From positions 1-17,584 of the forward strand of contig JANXTV010000318.1 of NCBI GenBank assembly GCA_025352185.1: a DNA stretch of 17,584 nucleotides. The letters are read 5' to 3'. Source of the DNA: Oligoflexia bacterium. Its GTDB lineage: Bacteria > Bdellovibrionota > UBA1018. Both the position numbers and the translations under genes were made by a program. A model generated the notes under the pieces. It was not told the DNA's origin. It saw nothing but the letters and a program-made list of their open reading frames with translations, and searched no databases. Below are positions 1-6,676 of the stretch, piece after piece; the first letter of the stretch is position 1; each line of letters opens with the position of its first letter.

Positions 1-219
1 CCCCTGCATGTCGTTTAGCTTACCCGTAAGGGCTTGTCGTTCCGCTTCGGAACGTGCTTGAACGTCGCTGATTTTTCCTAGGAGGGATTGCTTCTCGGCC
101 GCACTCTTCTGGGTCACGTCTTCCAGTTTATCCTGAGTGTTATTCAGGGCATTCTGGGTGAGCGCTAAGCTATTTTTAGCCATCTGGAGATCCCGAGCCA
201 CCGACGCATTTTTACCTTC
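1..219 (-). CDS. Displaced upstream segment of the coiled-coil/OmpA-like gene (partial)
   Basis: The minus strand from 219 to 1 is open for 73 codons and encodes an alanine-, glutamine- and lysine-rich helical sequence of coiled-coil type. It has no start or stop within it. Its last 26 codons are identical to the plus-strand codons 222-299. Joined to base 300 onward it continues an approximately 18-residue repeat (units starting QKSAAEKQ, ARSEAERQ, GKTAAEKQ) without interruption. I read it as the true 5'-proximal part of the gene at 222-1247, placed in the wrong orientation by the foldback. The start codon, and any membrane anchor or signal sequence, lie further upstream and are not visible. 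Confidence 0.75.
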
Positions 220-299
220 GAGGAAAAATCAGCGACGTTCAAGCACGTTCCGAAGCGGAACGACAAGCCCTTACGGGTAAGCTAAACGACATGCAGGGG
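1..299. repeat. Perfect 79-bp inverted repeat (arms 1-79 and 221-299, 141-bp loop)
   Basis: Bases 1-79 are the exact reverse complement of 221-299, and pairing breaks at 80/220. The outer end of the left arm is the first base of the window. The minus strand of the whole left side (219 to 1) reads as an open coding frame that runs smoothly into the plus-strand coding sequence after base 299. The repeat is therefore the same piece of one gene read twice in opposite directions. A foldback contig end (assembly graph hairpin or amplification chimera) explains this best. A real genomic inverted duplication is the alternative. Confidence 0.95.
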
Positions 300-1247
300 A
301 AGACCGCGGCTGAAAAGCAGGCGCTCATGGCCCAGCTTGAAGCCTCGAAGGGTGCCTACCAGAAGCAGTTGAACGACCTGAAAGCCGAAGGGGACGCCCA
401 AATCGCCAACGAAAAGGCGGCATTTGATAAGGCTCTCGCGAACGAGAAACTAACGGGGGCGGCGAAAGCCGCTCGCGAGGCAGAGTTTCGGAAAAAAGCC
501 GAAGGCGAAGCGGGTGCATTACGCGGAGCTTTAGCGGGACTCGGTTCAAAAATTGGCGAAGCGGAAAAGGCATTAGCTGCCGCACGTGAAAAAGAAGGCC
601 GGTTCGTAGCGTCCGTCGACAAACTTTCGAAGGAAAATGCGGATCTGTCTGAAAATTTAAAACGGGCTAAAGAAGTCGCCGAAGCGAAAAAGAAGCTGGT
701 TCAGAATATTAAAGATAACTTTAAGAAGGCCGGCATTTCGGCAGACGTCGATGAGAAGACGGGAGACGTTTACCTTTCTTTCGGAGACGACTACTTCGAG
801 TCGGGTCGCGCCGACTTAAAGGAGACCATGCAGCGACGTCTCGAAAAGTTCATTCCTCAGTATTCGAAATCCCTCTTCAGCGACCCGAAGACGGCGGAGA
901 ATATCGCGAGCGTCGAGATCATCGGGTTTGCTTCCTCGACCTATAAAGGGAAGTACGTGAATCCGCAGTCCCTGAATCCGGCGGATCGAGAGGCCGTAAA
1001 CTATAACTTAAATCTTTCCTTTAACCGAGCGACGTCGATCTTTAAGCATATTTTCGACAAGAATAAGCTGGAGTACCAGCACCAGAAGGACCTCCTTCCG
1101 CTCGTGAAAGTCGTGGGACGTGGATATCTACCGGACGGTAAGCAGCCCGGGGATATTCCGAGTGGTATGCCGGAGAAGGATTTCTGTAAAAAGTATAACT
1201 GCTCGAAAGCGCAGAAGGTCATCATTAAGTTCAACTTGAAAGAATAA
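222..1247 (+). CDS. Coiled-coil protein with OmpA/MotB-like C-terminal domain (5' truncated)
   Basis: The frame is open from base 222. The first ATG, at 291, lies inside the coiled coil and has no ribosome site, so it is not the true start. Numbering from that ATG, residues 1-140 are an Ala/Glu/Lys-rich coiled coil and 151-318 resemble the OmpA/MotB peptidoglycan-binding fold. Supporting signs are a YFESG segment near 168, VEIIGFASS at 208-216, the hallmark NLSFNRA at 241-247 with the conserved Arg at 246, VVGRGYLP at 274-281, and a final beta strand. The Asp usually found in the GxTD motif is replaced (GFAS). OmpA-like partners of MotA/TolQ channels anchor the stator to the cell wall and usually carry an N-terminal membrane helix, which is lost here. 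The channel gene follows after 22 bases. Family confidence is good; exact role is unknown. Confidence 0.75.
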   Translation, partial: GKISDVQARSEAERQALTGKLNDMQGKTAAEKQALMAQLEASKGAYQKQLNDLKAEGDAQIANEKAAFDKALANEKLTGAAKAAREAEFRKKAEGEAGALRGALAGLGSKIGEAEKALAAAREKEGRFVASVDKLSKENADLSENLKRAKEVAEAKKKLVQNIKDNFKKAGISADVDEKTGDVYLSFGDDYFESGRADLKETMQRRLEKFIPQYSKSLFSDPKTAENIASVEIIGFASSTYKGKYVNPQSLNPADREAVNYNLNLSFNRATSIFKHIFDKNKLEYQHQKDLLPLVKVVGRGYLPDGKQPGDIPSGMPEKDFCKKYNCSKAQKVIIKFNLKE

Positions 1248-1269
1248 CGGTTTTACAAGGGGGTCCATC

Positions 1270-2343
1270 GTGGATCATGTCGCAATTGCAGATCATGTTG
1301 GTTTAGTCGAAGGTATCGTAACGGATGTAGCCGGGATTGCAAAAATCCTACTCCTCCCGACGCTCCTGTTTATTTTCACTGGCGGTTTCGCACTCCGAAT
1401 ACTGGTGTACTACACAGTAAAGCGGAATGAGTGGTTCGCCCGGGAATTTGAGAAGCGGATGACGAAGTTCATCGAAGCGGATCACCCGGAAAATAAACTT
1501 TCATTCTACGTAACGGTAAAACGCCTTCTCGAGCGAACGTACTACGAACTCTTCGAAGTCCGCGCGATTATGCGTCGCCGTAAAATCGATTACGTGATGG
1601 CTCCGAGTGATCGACTATTCCTGATTCAGGCCGGATCGGCTTTCCTCGTGAAAGATTCGCTCCGCCAAATTCGTTTCCTACGTTACGGCGGTGAACGGCC
1701 GCGTTTCGTTGAAATCTCGAAAACCGTGTTCCAGAATAATCCATGTTTCAACCGGGTCTTCGGAATTCTTCCCGCGGCTCCGGTAAATGACATGTTGAAC
1801 GTCCTCCCGAGCATTTTTATCATCGGCGGGATTTTCGGTACTTTCATGGGAATCATGAAAGCCCTTCCGGAACTCGGTGGGATGGATTTAGCGAACGCGG
1901 AAGCGACGAAATTAACCATGGGCGCGTTCCTCGCTCGCCTCTCCTTTTCGATGGCAACTTCGATTGTGGGAATTTTCCTGTCCGTCGTCATGACGATTGT
2001 GAATACCTTCCTAAATCCGGAGCGGATTTTCATCGAAGTCGTAAATCGTTACGAATACGCCCTCGAGTTCCTTTGGCAGCGTTGTGAAAACAACACCGTG
2101 CCGGAGAATATTCCTCACTTTGATGAAAATCGTGACGCGATTGAAGCCCTGGCCGAGTATTCGGTGGAGCAAGAAATTGCCAAGCACCACGAGAAGGTGG
2201 CCAAGTTAAACGACACTAAACCTCTATCGGAAGCTGTTCATCAGACCGCGCAGGCGATGATGATGAACCGGATGATGGCGTCGAAAACGACTCCTCCGCC
2301 GATGCCTCCGGTTAAGAAAGATAATGGAGACCAAGCTGCTTAA
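1270..2343 (+). CDS. MotA/TolQ/ExbB-family proton channel protein
   Basis: 357 residues starting at GTG, preceded by AAGGGGG at good spacing. Three hydrophobic helices are visible: about 24-47, 177-198 and 222-247. About 130 mostly polar residues separate the first two, which is TolQ/ExbB-type topology (N-terminus outside, large cytoplasmic loop). The second helix carries IFGTFMG and the third FSMATSIVG. The threonines at 191 and 230 match the two conserved pore threonines of ExbB/TolQ, so ion conduction is plausible. The C-terminal tail is Met-rich (about 328-337) then Pro-rich (about 341-348), which is not typical of TolQ. Such channels form pentamers around two copies of an ion-gated partner; the OmpA-like gene upstream is the obvious candidate. 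It sits between that gene (22 bases) and the FHA gene (43 bases), probably one transcript. Confidence 0.88.
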   Translation: MDHVAIADHVGLVEGIVTDVAGIAKILLLPTLLFIFTGGFALRILVYYTVKRNEWFAREFEKRMTKFIEADHPENKLSFYVTVKRLLERTYYELFEVRAIMRRRKIDYVMAPSDRLFLIQAGSAFLVKDSLRQIRFLRYGGERPRFVEISKTVFQNNPCFNRVFGILPAAPVNDMLNVLPSIFIIGGIFGTFMGIMKALPELGGMDLANAEATKLTMGAFLARLSFSMATSIVGIFLSVVMTIVNTFLNPERIFIEVVNRYEYALEFLWQRCENNTVPENIPHFDENRDAIEALAEYSVEQEIAKHHEKVAKLNDTKPLSEAVHQTAQAMMMNRMMASKTTPPPMPPVKKDNGDQAA

Positions 2344-2386
2344 AGGGTCTCCGGGAATAAACAGTTACGAAACGAATTAGGGAGTT

Positions 2387-5314
2387 ATGTCGGAGAAAGA
2401 ATCTCTGAAGAGAATACGGTTAACGGTAGAAGGAGGTCCGACTCGGGAGTTTCCCGGGGATCGGACCTTCGTCATCGGCCGATCTCAAAACGTCGACTTT
2501 AGCATTCCTCACCCGAATCTAAGCCGAGAGCACGTACGCATTAGCCTGAAAGAGGGCGAAGTGTGGATGGAGGACCTCGGCTCGGCGAACGGTACGTTCG
2601 TTCAGGGGCAGAAGATACCGCCGAAGTCCGTCGTAAAGATTAAGCCGCACTACCGAATCCTACTCGGGACCGGCAGTAATGTGATCATTACGATCGAAGC
2701 CGTGGAATCCTCGGAACCGCTCGTCGCGCCGACGCCGGAACCGCGGGGTGATGTAGACCTTCCCGAAACTCACGAAGCGACGAAAACTTCGGCTCGACTT
2801 CCCGCCGGAAGGATTGCCGAATTCGAAGCGTCGAAAACTACGACGAAAAGCCGCGGGAAGATGGAACTCGACTTCCCGATGCAGCACTTTCCGCAGGAAG
2901 CGAAAAAGGAAAAAGTCGCCGAACTTCGGATACTCGAGGCGAAAAAACAGCGAGTCCTTGAAGATATTCAGTATAAGGAACGGGAAGTAGACGATCTTCG
3001 GTCGAAGATCCGTAGTTTACGCGAAGAGTCCCTAAAGCTAAAAGAGGCGACCGAAAAGTATAAGACGGAGATTCAACCCCTCGAGGATCGCAAACTGGAT
3101 CTCGAAGAGCGTGTGGCCGAGCTCGATATTACTTACGAGCAGAAAATCGACTCGTTGGAATCCGGTTTTGTCGATTTAAAGCAGACCCTCGAAGAATCTC
3201 ATTCTGTCCGGATGGCGAGGGCCGATAAAGATTTTAAAGAAAAGACCCGCCGCCTCGACGAAGACTACGCGCGGAAGCTCCAAGATCTAGAGAACGAGAC
3301 CGTCGCGGTCCGTACCGAAGGCGAGCGTCTGCGCGATACCCTTACCCAAGAAAAACGGGATCTGGAAGAGAGCCTGCGACGTGTGCGCGGCGAGGCCGAA
3401 GCCCTCGAAGCCGAGCGACGACTGACGCAAGTTCGAATCGATACCGACATTGCCCAGCTTCAGGGAACGAAATTGAAGCTTGAGAATGAACTCGAGACGT
3501 TCCGTCGGAAACAAGAAAAAATTAACTCCGAAACGAGTTCTCTCGTCGAGACGAGCCGAATTGAACAAGCGAAGTATGATGCCGCCCGGAAAGCCCTGAC
3601 CGAAATTCAAGTCGTGCACGAAAATTTTGTGCGGCAGGCAAGGGCCGAGCAAGAGCAAATGATCCGCACTGCCCAAGTGGAGCAAGAACAGTTCAAAAAG
3701 GGCATTGAAGAAATTAAGCAAAGCGAATCGAAAAATATTCGCCGTATCGAAGAACTGAAGGCAACGATTGCCTCGCTCGAGACGAAGTCGAACGGAATTG
3801 AAGTCGCGCTAAAGCAAGCAGAGTCTGACGCCGCCGCGATTCGCCGTAAAGGTAAAGAAGAAGTTGAATCTTTAAGGAGCACTACGCTTGAGGAAATCGC
3901 GCACCTTAAAAAGTCGGCCCAGGAACAAGTCGAAGCCCAACGTTTAGCCGTAATTAAGAATGCCGAAGCGCAGGCCCAAGCGTTCGTCCAGGAGACCCAG
4001 GCCCAGGCTCTCGCCCGCGTGCAGAACGCCGAATCGCAAGCGAACGCCCGTACGGCGGCGGCCGAAAATCAGGCAAATACGCGAATCAGCTCGGCCGAAG
4101 CCCAGGCCCTTTCGCGGCTTGAAGCCGCCGATTTACAGGCGAGTGCCCGAATGGAAAAGGCGAATGCCGAAGCGAAGCTCCTGCTGGACCGTGCCCAAGC
4201 CGAAGGGAACCAGTATTTCGAAGCAAAGAAGATGGCCGCAGACGAACTACTGGGAAGTTCCCAGGCTCGCGCCCACGAACTTGAAAGTGGGTCGAAGAAT
4301 CACGCCGAGCGTGTCGCGGCCGAAGCGAACTCGATGCTGGAGTCTAAACGACGGACACTCGAAGCCGAGATGGCCGATCTTCGAAAGCGCACCGATCAGG
4401 AAATTCGACAGGTTCGCCAGAATGCTCTCGCCGATATCGAAAGTGCGAAGGAACGGGAAGCAAAGGAATTTAGCAGTCGACTTAAGGGTCGCGTAAAGGA
4501 AATTGGAGACCAAGTCGATCGCATCGTCGGTTCGAAACTCGCGGCCCAGTACGGCGTGAATATGGACCCCGTATCGATGAAAACGTTTTCCGACGAGATT
4601 CACCATATCGTTGAGACGGTAATCGGCGTTTCGAAGCGGGAGAGCGGGAATAAAACTGAAAAGACTCTGAGTACGATTCTTCCCGTAAACAATCAGGCGC
4701 AGGAACGTGCGGTTCTCTACTGGAAAAAAATGGGGATTGCCGCCTCGGTAGTCGTCGTTCTAGGACTCGGAAAAATAATTTTCCCGGGAGCTTATACTTT
4801 CCTGGGGGCGAAGATCGCCGCCGTCGCGGACATTAAAGATAATACCGATGCGGTGGTAAAGCGGATGCTCCGCGAACGCCAGCTCGCCATGACCTACGTC
4901 ACCGTTCAGGATCAGCAATTCCGTGATAACTACACCGATAATATTCTCTATACGGAAGCTTTTATTGAAATGAAGGAAGACGTCGAAGCGCAGAAGGTAT
5001 GGACCTTAGCGCTAAACCGGTTTTTCCAGGGTGAACTGGGGCTCACGGAAAAGGCGATCGTACAGTTCGGTTCCGCCGAGGGTCGTATGTTTCAGAATTT
5101 AGTCGATCTTCGTAAGGAAATCATTCCGTCTAATTCTGCGGCGGGTATTCAGAAAATGCGTGATCTCGAGTTTACGACCGTGAAAGAAATTAAGTACGTC
5201 ATGCGTTCCGAGGGAAACTGGCAGAAGTTTCAGACGTTCCACCGCGATTTTTATACGAAATACATTCAGACGAACATCAATCGGGCACCCGCCGCGAAGG
5301 ATCCGGCGAATTAA
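2387..5314 (+). CDS. FHA-domain, long coiled-coil, single-pass membrane protein
   Basis: 975 residues from ATG, with TTAGGGAG just upstream. Residues 8-105 are a clear FHA domain: VIGR at 29-32, SREH at 46-49 and NGT at 68-70 are the conserved phosphothreonine-binding positions, all intact. Residues 106-165 are a Pro/Thr/Ser linker. Residues about 165-715 are almost unbroken coiled coil; 525-612 consist of eight 11-residue repeats. One membrane helix follows at about 782-806, then a C-terminal domain of about 165 residues with no recognised family. With the FHA domain in the cytoplasm, the C-terminal domain would be periplasmic. FHA domains bind phosphothreonine, normally made by Ser/Thr kinases; none is encoded in this window. 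The position after the channel and OmpA-like genes suggests a motor accessory or regulator. Domains are seen; function is inferred. Confidence 0.88.
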   Translation: MSEKESLKRIRLTVEGGPTREFPGDRTFVIGRSQNVDFSIPHPNLSREHVRISLKEGEVWMEDLGSANGTFVQGQKIPPKSVVKIKPHYRILLGTGSNVIITIEAVESSEPLVAPTPEPRGDVDLPETHEATKTSARLPAGRIAEFEASKTTTKSRGKMELDFPMQHFPQEAKKEKVAELRILEAKKQRVLEDIQYKEREVDDLRSKIRSLREESLKLKEATEKYKTEIQPLEDRKLDLEERVAELDITYEQKIDSLESGFVDLKQTLEESHSVRMARADKDFKEKTRRLDEDYARKLQDLENETVAVRTEGERLRDTLTQEKRDLEESLRRVRGEAEALEAERRLTQVRIDTDIAQLQGTKLKLENELETFRRKQEKINSETSSLVETSRIEQAKYDAARKALTEIQVVHENFVRQARAEQEQMIRTAQVEQEQFKKGIEEIKQSESKNIRRIEELKATIASLETKSNGIEVALKQAESDAAAIRRKGKEEVESLRSTTLEEIAHLKKSAQEQVEAQRLAVIKNAEAQAQAFVQETQAQALARVQNAESQANARTAAAENQANTRISSAEAQALSRLEAADLQASARMEKANAEAKLLLDRAQAEGNQYFEAKKMAADELLGSSQARAHELESGSKNHAERVAAEANSMLESKRRTLEAEMADLRKRTDQEIRQVRQNALADIESAKEREAKEFSSRLKGRVKEIGDQVDRIVGSKLAAQYGVNMDPVSMKTFSDEIHHIVETVIGVSKRESGNKTEKTLSTILPVNNQAQERAVLYWKKMGIAASVVVVLGLGKIIFPGAYTFLGAKIAAVADIKDNTDAVVKRMLRERQLAMTYVTVQDQQFRDNYTDNILYTEAFIEMKEDVEAQKVWTLALNRFFQGELGLTEKAIVQFGSAEGRMFQNLVDLRKEIIPSNSAAGIQKMRDLEFTTVKEIKYVMRSEGNWQKFQTFHRDFYTKYIQTNINRAPAAKDPAN
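3959..4222 (+). repeat. Eight tandem 11-residue (33-bp) coding repeats in the FHA protein
   Basis: Residues 525-612 of the FHA coiled-coil protein align as eight consecutive 11-residue units: NAEAQAQAFVQ, ETQAQALARVQ, NAESQANARTA, AAENQANTRIS, SAEAQALSRLE, AADLQASARME, KANAEAKLLLD and RAQAEGNQYFE. The pattern is xAexQAxxRhx, where h is hydrophobic. Hendecad periodicity implies a straight or slightly right-handed helical bundle rather than the left-handed supercoil of the flanking heptad regions. At DNA level the units are diverged, so this is an old protein repeat, not a recent tandem duplication. Confidence 0.85.
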
Positions 5315-5329
5315 TAAGAGCTTATATCT

Positions 5330-5345
5330 GAGGAGAGGTCTCCTC
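5330..5345. other. Short hairpin after the FHA gene
   Basis: GAGGAG, a four-base loop AGGT and CTCCTC form a perfect 6-bp stem starting 15 bases after the FHA gene stop. No T-tract follows, so it is not a convincing intrinsic terminator. It could be a 3'-end stabiliser or chance. Confidence 0.3.
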
Positions 5346-5501
5346 TGCGCCTCCTCGCGCTCATCTCGAAACAGAACGGGGCGTCGTTAGGTTTCGCTCG
5401 GCTTCTTAAACGAATTTTCATCCTCGTTTCATGCGAAGCTCACGGCCCTCCGGTAATTTTATACGGGTAGATGCACGATGCATTCTGCAAAGGAGACTCA
5501 T

Positions 5502-5981
5502 ATGACCACGGCAACTCTGAGTACTGACGCTGGTAAAACAATCGCGAAAAAAACGGAGATGGTTCTCGAGAATGATCTTTCGGCGTTCGCGCACCGATTC
5601 CCCGTTTCGGGTCGAATCGTACACGCGGTATCGAGCGAAGTCGGTGGCGTTCTGGCACTCGCCGATCTTCTCGAGGCCCACGGAATATGGCCCCAAGTAG
5701 AAGGGTGGATGGCAACTGGGAAGCCGACGACTCTCAGTGCGGAAACGATCTACGCGGTGTTTGGAGCGCCGCTGGTGGATCGTACGGCTCGGCACCTCGA
5801 CATTCCGGTGGAGTCAGTAGAAATCCAGCTCGCCCTGGGGATACCAAAGTTTTTCGCGGCACTTGCTGCGGATGAGGACGACGAGCTCGGACTCGGCTTC
5901 GGAGCGAAAAAGAAGGCTAAGCATAAGAATCGCGGGAATCGAAATAATGCCGCTCAACGAAGCGGAATTTCCCCGCCGTAG
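5502..5981 (+). CDS. YidB/DUF937-like protein with basic C-terminal tail
   Basis: I place the start at the ATG at 5502, because AAGGAG (5489-5494) lies 7 bases before it; an in-frame ATG at 5478 has no ribosome site. The product is 159 residues. Residues about 50-121 follow the pattern of the YidB/DUF937 family: a GG-containing helix (VGGVLALADLLEAHG), then W-(I/M)-x-TGKP-x-x-LS, an FG turn near 87-88, a segment like LAxxLGIPVESV, and a final helix with GIPKFFAAL in place of the usual LPxxVDxL. The last 25 residues are Lys/Arg/Asn-rich (AKKKAKHKNRGNRNN). The family's function is not established. No signal peptide is visible. It appears to be a single-gene unit ending at the terminator near 6041-6104. 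Family call is by pattern only. Confidence 0.6.
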   Translation: MTTATLSTDAGKTIAKKTEMVLENDLSAFAHRFPVSGRIVHAVSSEVGGVLALADLLEAHGIWPQVEGWMATGKPTTLSAETIYAVFGAPLVDRTARHLDIPVESVEIQLALGIPKFFAALAADEDDELGLGFGAKKKAKHKNRGNRNNAAQRSGISPP

Positions 5982-6000
5982 CCACGAGATTAACGCTACC

Positions 6001-6021
6001 GGCGCCGAGATTAATCGCGCC
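6001..6021. other. Small hairpin overlapping a 9-bp direct repeat
   Basis: GGCGC (6001-6005) and GCGCC (6017-6021) can pair around an 11-base loop. CGAGATTAA occurs at 5985-5993 and again at 6006-6014, 21 bases apart. This lies just after the YidB-like gene. No function can be assigned. Confidence 0.25.
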
Positions 6022-6040
6022 AATTTAATTGAACGGCAGT

Positions 6041-6104
6041 AAAAAATATTCCCCTGAGTATGATTCGGTTCTCCCCCGGCGCATCCTTAGGGGATGTTTT
6101 TTTT
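6041..6104. terminator. Probable bidirectional intrinsic terminator between convergent genes
   Basis: CCCCTGAG (6051-6058) can pair with CTTAGGGG (6086-6093), seven of eight pairs. On the plus strand this is followed by an eight-T run (6097-6104). On the minus strand it is followed by AATATTTTTT. A smaller plus-strand stem, CATCC/GGATG (6082-6086 and 6092-6096), directly abuts the T run. It would end transcription of the YidB-like gene from the left and the YkgJ-like gene from the right. The plus-strand T run is also the Lys-Lys (AAA AAA) codons near the end of the YkgJ-like gene. Confidence 0.55.
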
Positions 6105-6470
6105 CTGCGGACAAAATCCCGGGCGCGGCCCGATCTTAGGAAACATTCGGCAGACCTCGGGGCGTTTATCATAAACCGTACAGAGGCGAGTTTTCGGGTG
6201 GAGATAATAGCAGTCCCGTCCGTGCCGTTGCTCGAGAATGAAAAGCCCGGTCGGCGGATGAAAGCTCCGTACGATTCCTTCTTTATGGAGACGCCGAAAC
6301 GCCTTCTTCAAGGAAGCCGCCGCTTCGTCCTCGGAAAGAACTCCGAGTCGGATGAGATCGGCGGCACTGGTTTCGACAGGCAGCGTACAGCAACCGGCGA
6401 AACAGCCATCGCATTGCTTCGGATTTTTAAAAGGGACCCACGTCGTGGGACGATCAATGACTACAGCCAT
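6087..6470 (-). CDS. YkgJ-family cysteine-cluster protein (CxxCxxxCC)
   Basis: 127 residues. Eight cysteines are arranged as C20-x2-C23-x3-C27-C28, then C87, C97, C107 and C120; the later part reads CYYL, LCTVYDKRPEVCRMFP and FCP. This matches the YkgJ/UPF0153 zinc/iron-chelating family, where the cysteines bind a metal or Fe-S cluster; biochemical roles of most members are unknown. The protein looks soluble and cytoplasmic, and the length is normal for the family. The start is the ATG at 6470; no strong ribosome site precedes it, so the N-terminus is the least certain part. The stop lies inside the shared terminator stem. The gene is divergent from the secreted protein at 6677, with 206 bases between them. 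Confidence 0.88.
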   Translation of the reverse strand: MAVVIDRPTTWVPFKNPKQCDGCFAGCCTLPVETSAADLIRLGVLSEDEAAASLKKAFRRLHKEGIVRSFHPPTGLFILEQRHGRDCYYLHPKTRLCTVYDKRPEVCRMFPKIGPRPGFCPQKKNIP

Positions 6471-6676
6471 AGGTGAATTTCTACCGTAGTAGCAGAACTT
6501 CGCTCACCCGGGGGAAGTCCTGTAACTAATTGAATTGACTGGGTCTTTTTAGACACACGCGCGAAGATTGGCGACGAAAGATTAGGCACCGTCGAAGGAG
6601 TGGTCGGTCCCCCTCCGCTAAGTACTCGTTATGACTCGATCTCCGATGGCACGTTCGTCGCTACATAAGGACTTGG

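Noticed and set aside
1..299. A real invertible element, attenuator-like stem or telomere-like hairpin end.
   Set aside because: Both arms are coding sequence of the same gene, and the repeat ends exactly at the window edge, which fits an artefact better.
3960..4496. A 178-codon Arg/Pro-rich open frame on the plus strand.
   Set aside because: It lies out of frame inside the FHA coiled-coil gene; its composition is the shadow of the Ala/Glu/Gln-rich repeat region.
222..5314. A Zorya anti-phage system, because a MotA-like and an OmpA-like gene are adjacent.
   Set aside because: No ZorC, ZorD or ZorE-type helicase or nuclease gene is present. The channel lacks ZorA's long fused tail, and the downstream genes are housekeeping or envelope genes.
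6060..6476. A 138-codon plus-strand open frame.
   Set aside because: It is antisense to the YkgJ-like gene, whose eight ordered cysteines identify the real coding strand.
6597..6616. A possible GGAGTGG/CCCCTCC hairpin upstream of the secreted-protein gene.
   Set aside because: It has a mismatch and a short stem with no link to a promoter or T-tract; it fits chance in GC-rich sequence.
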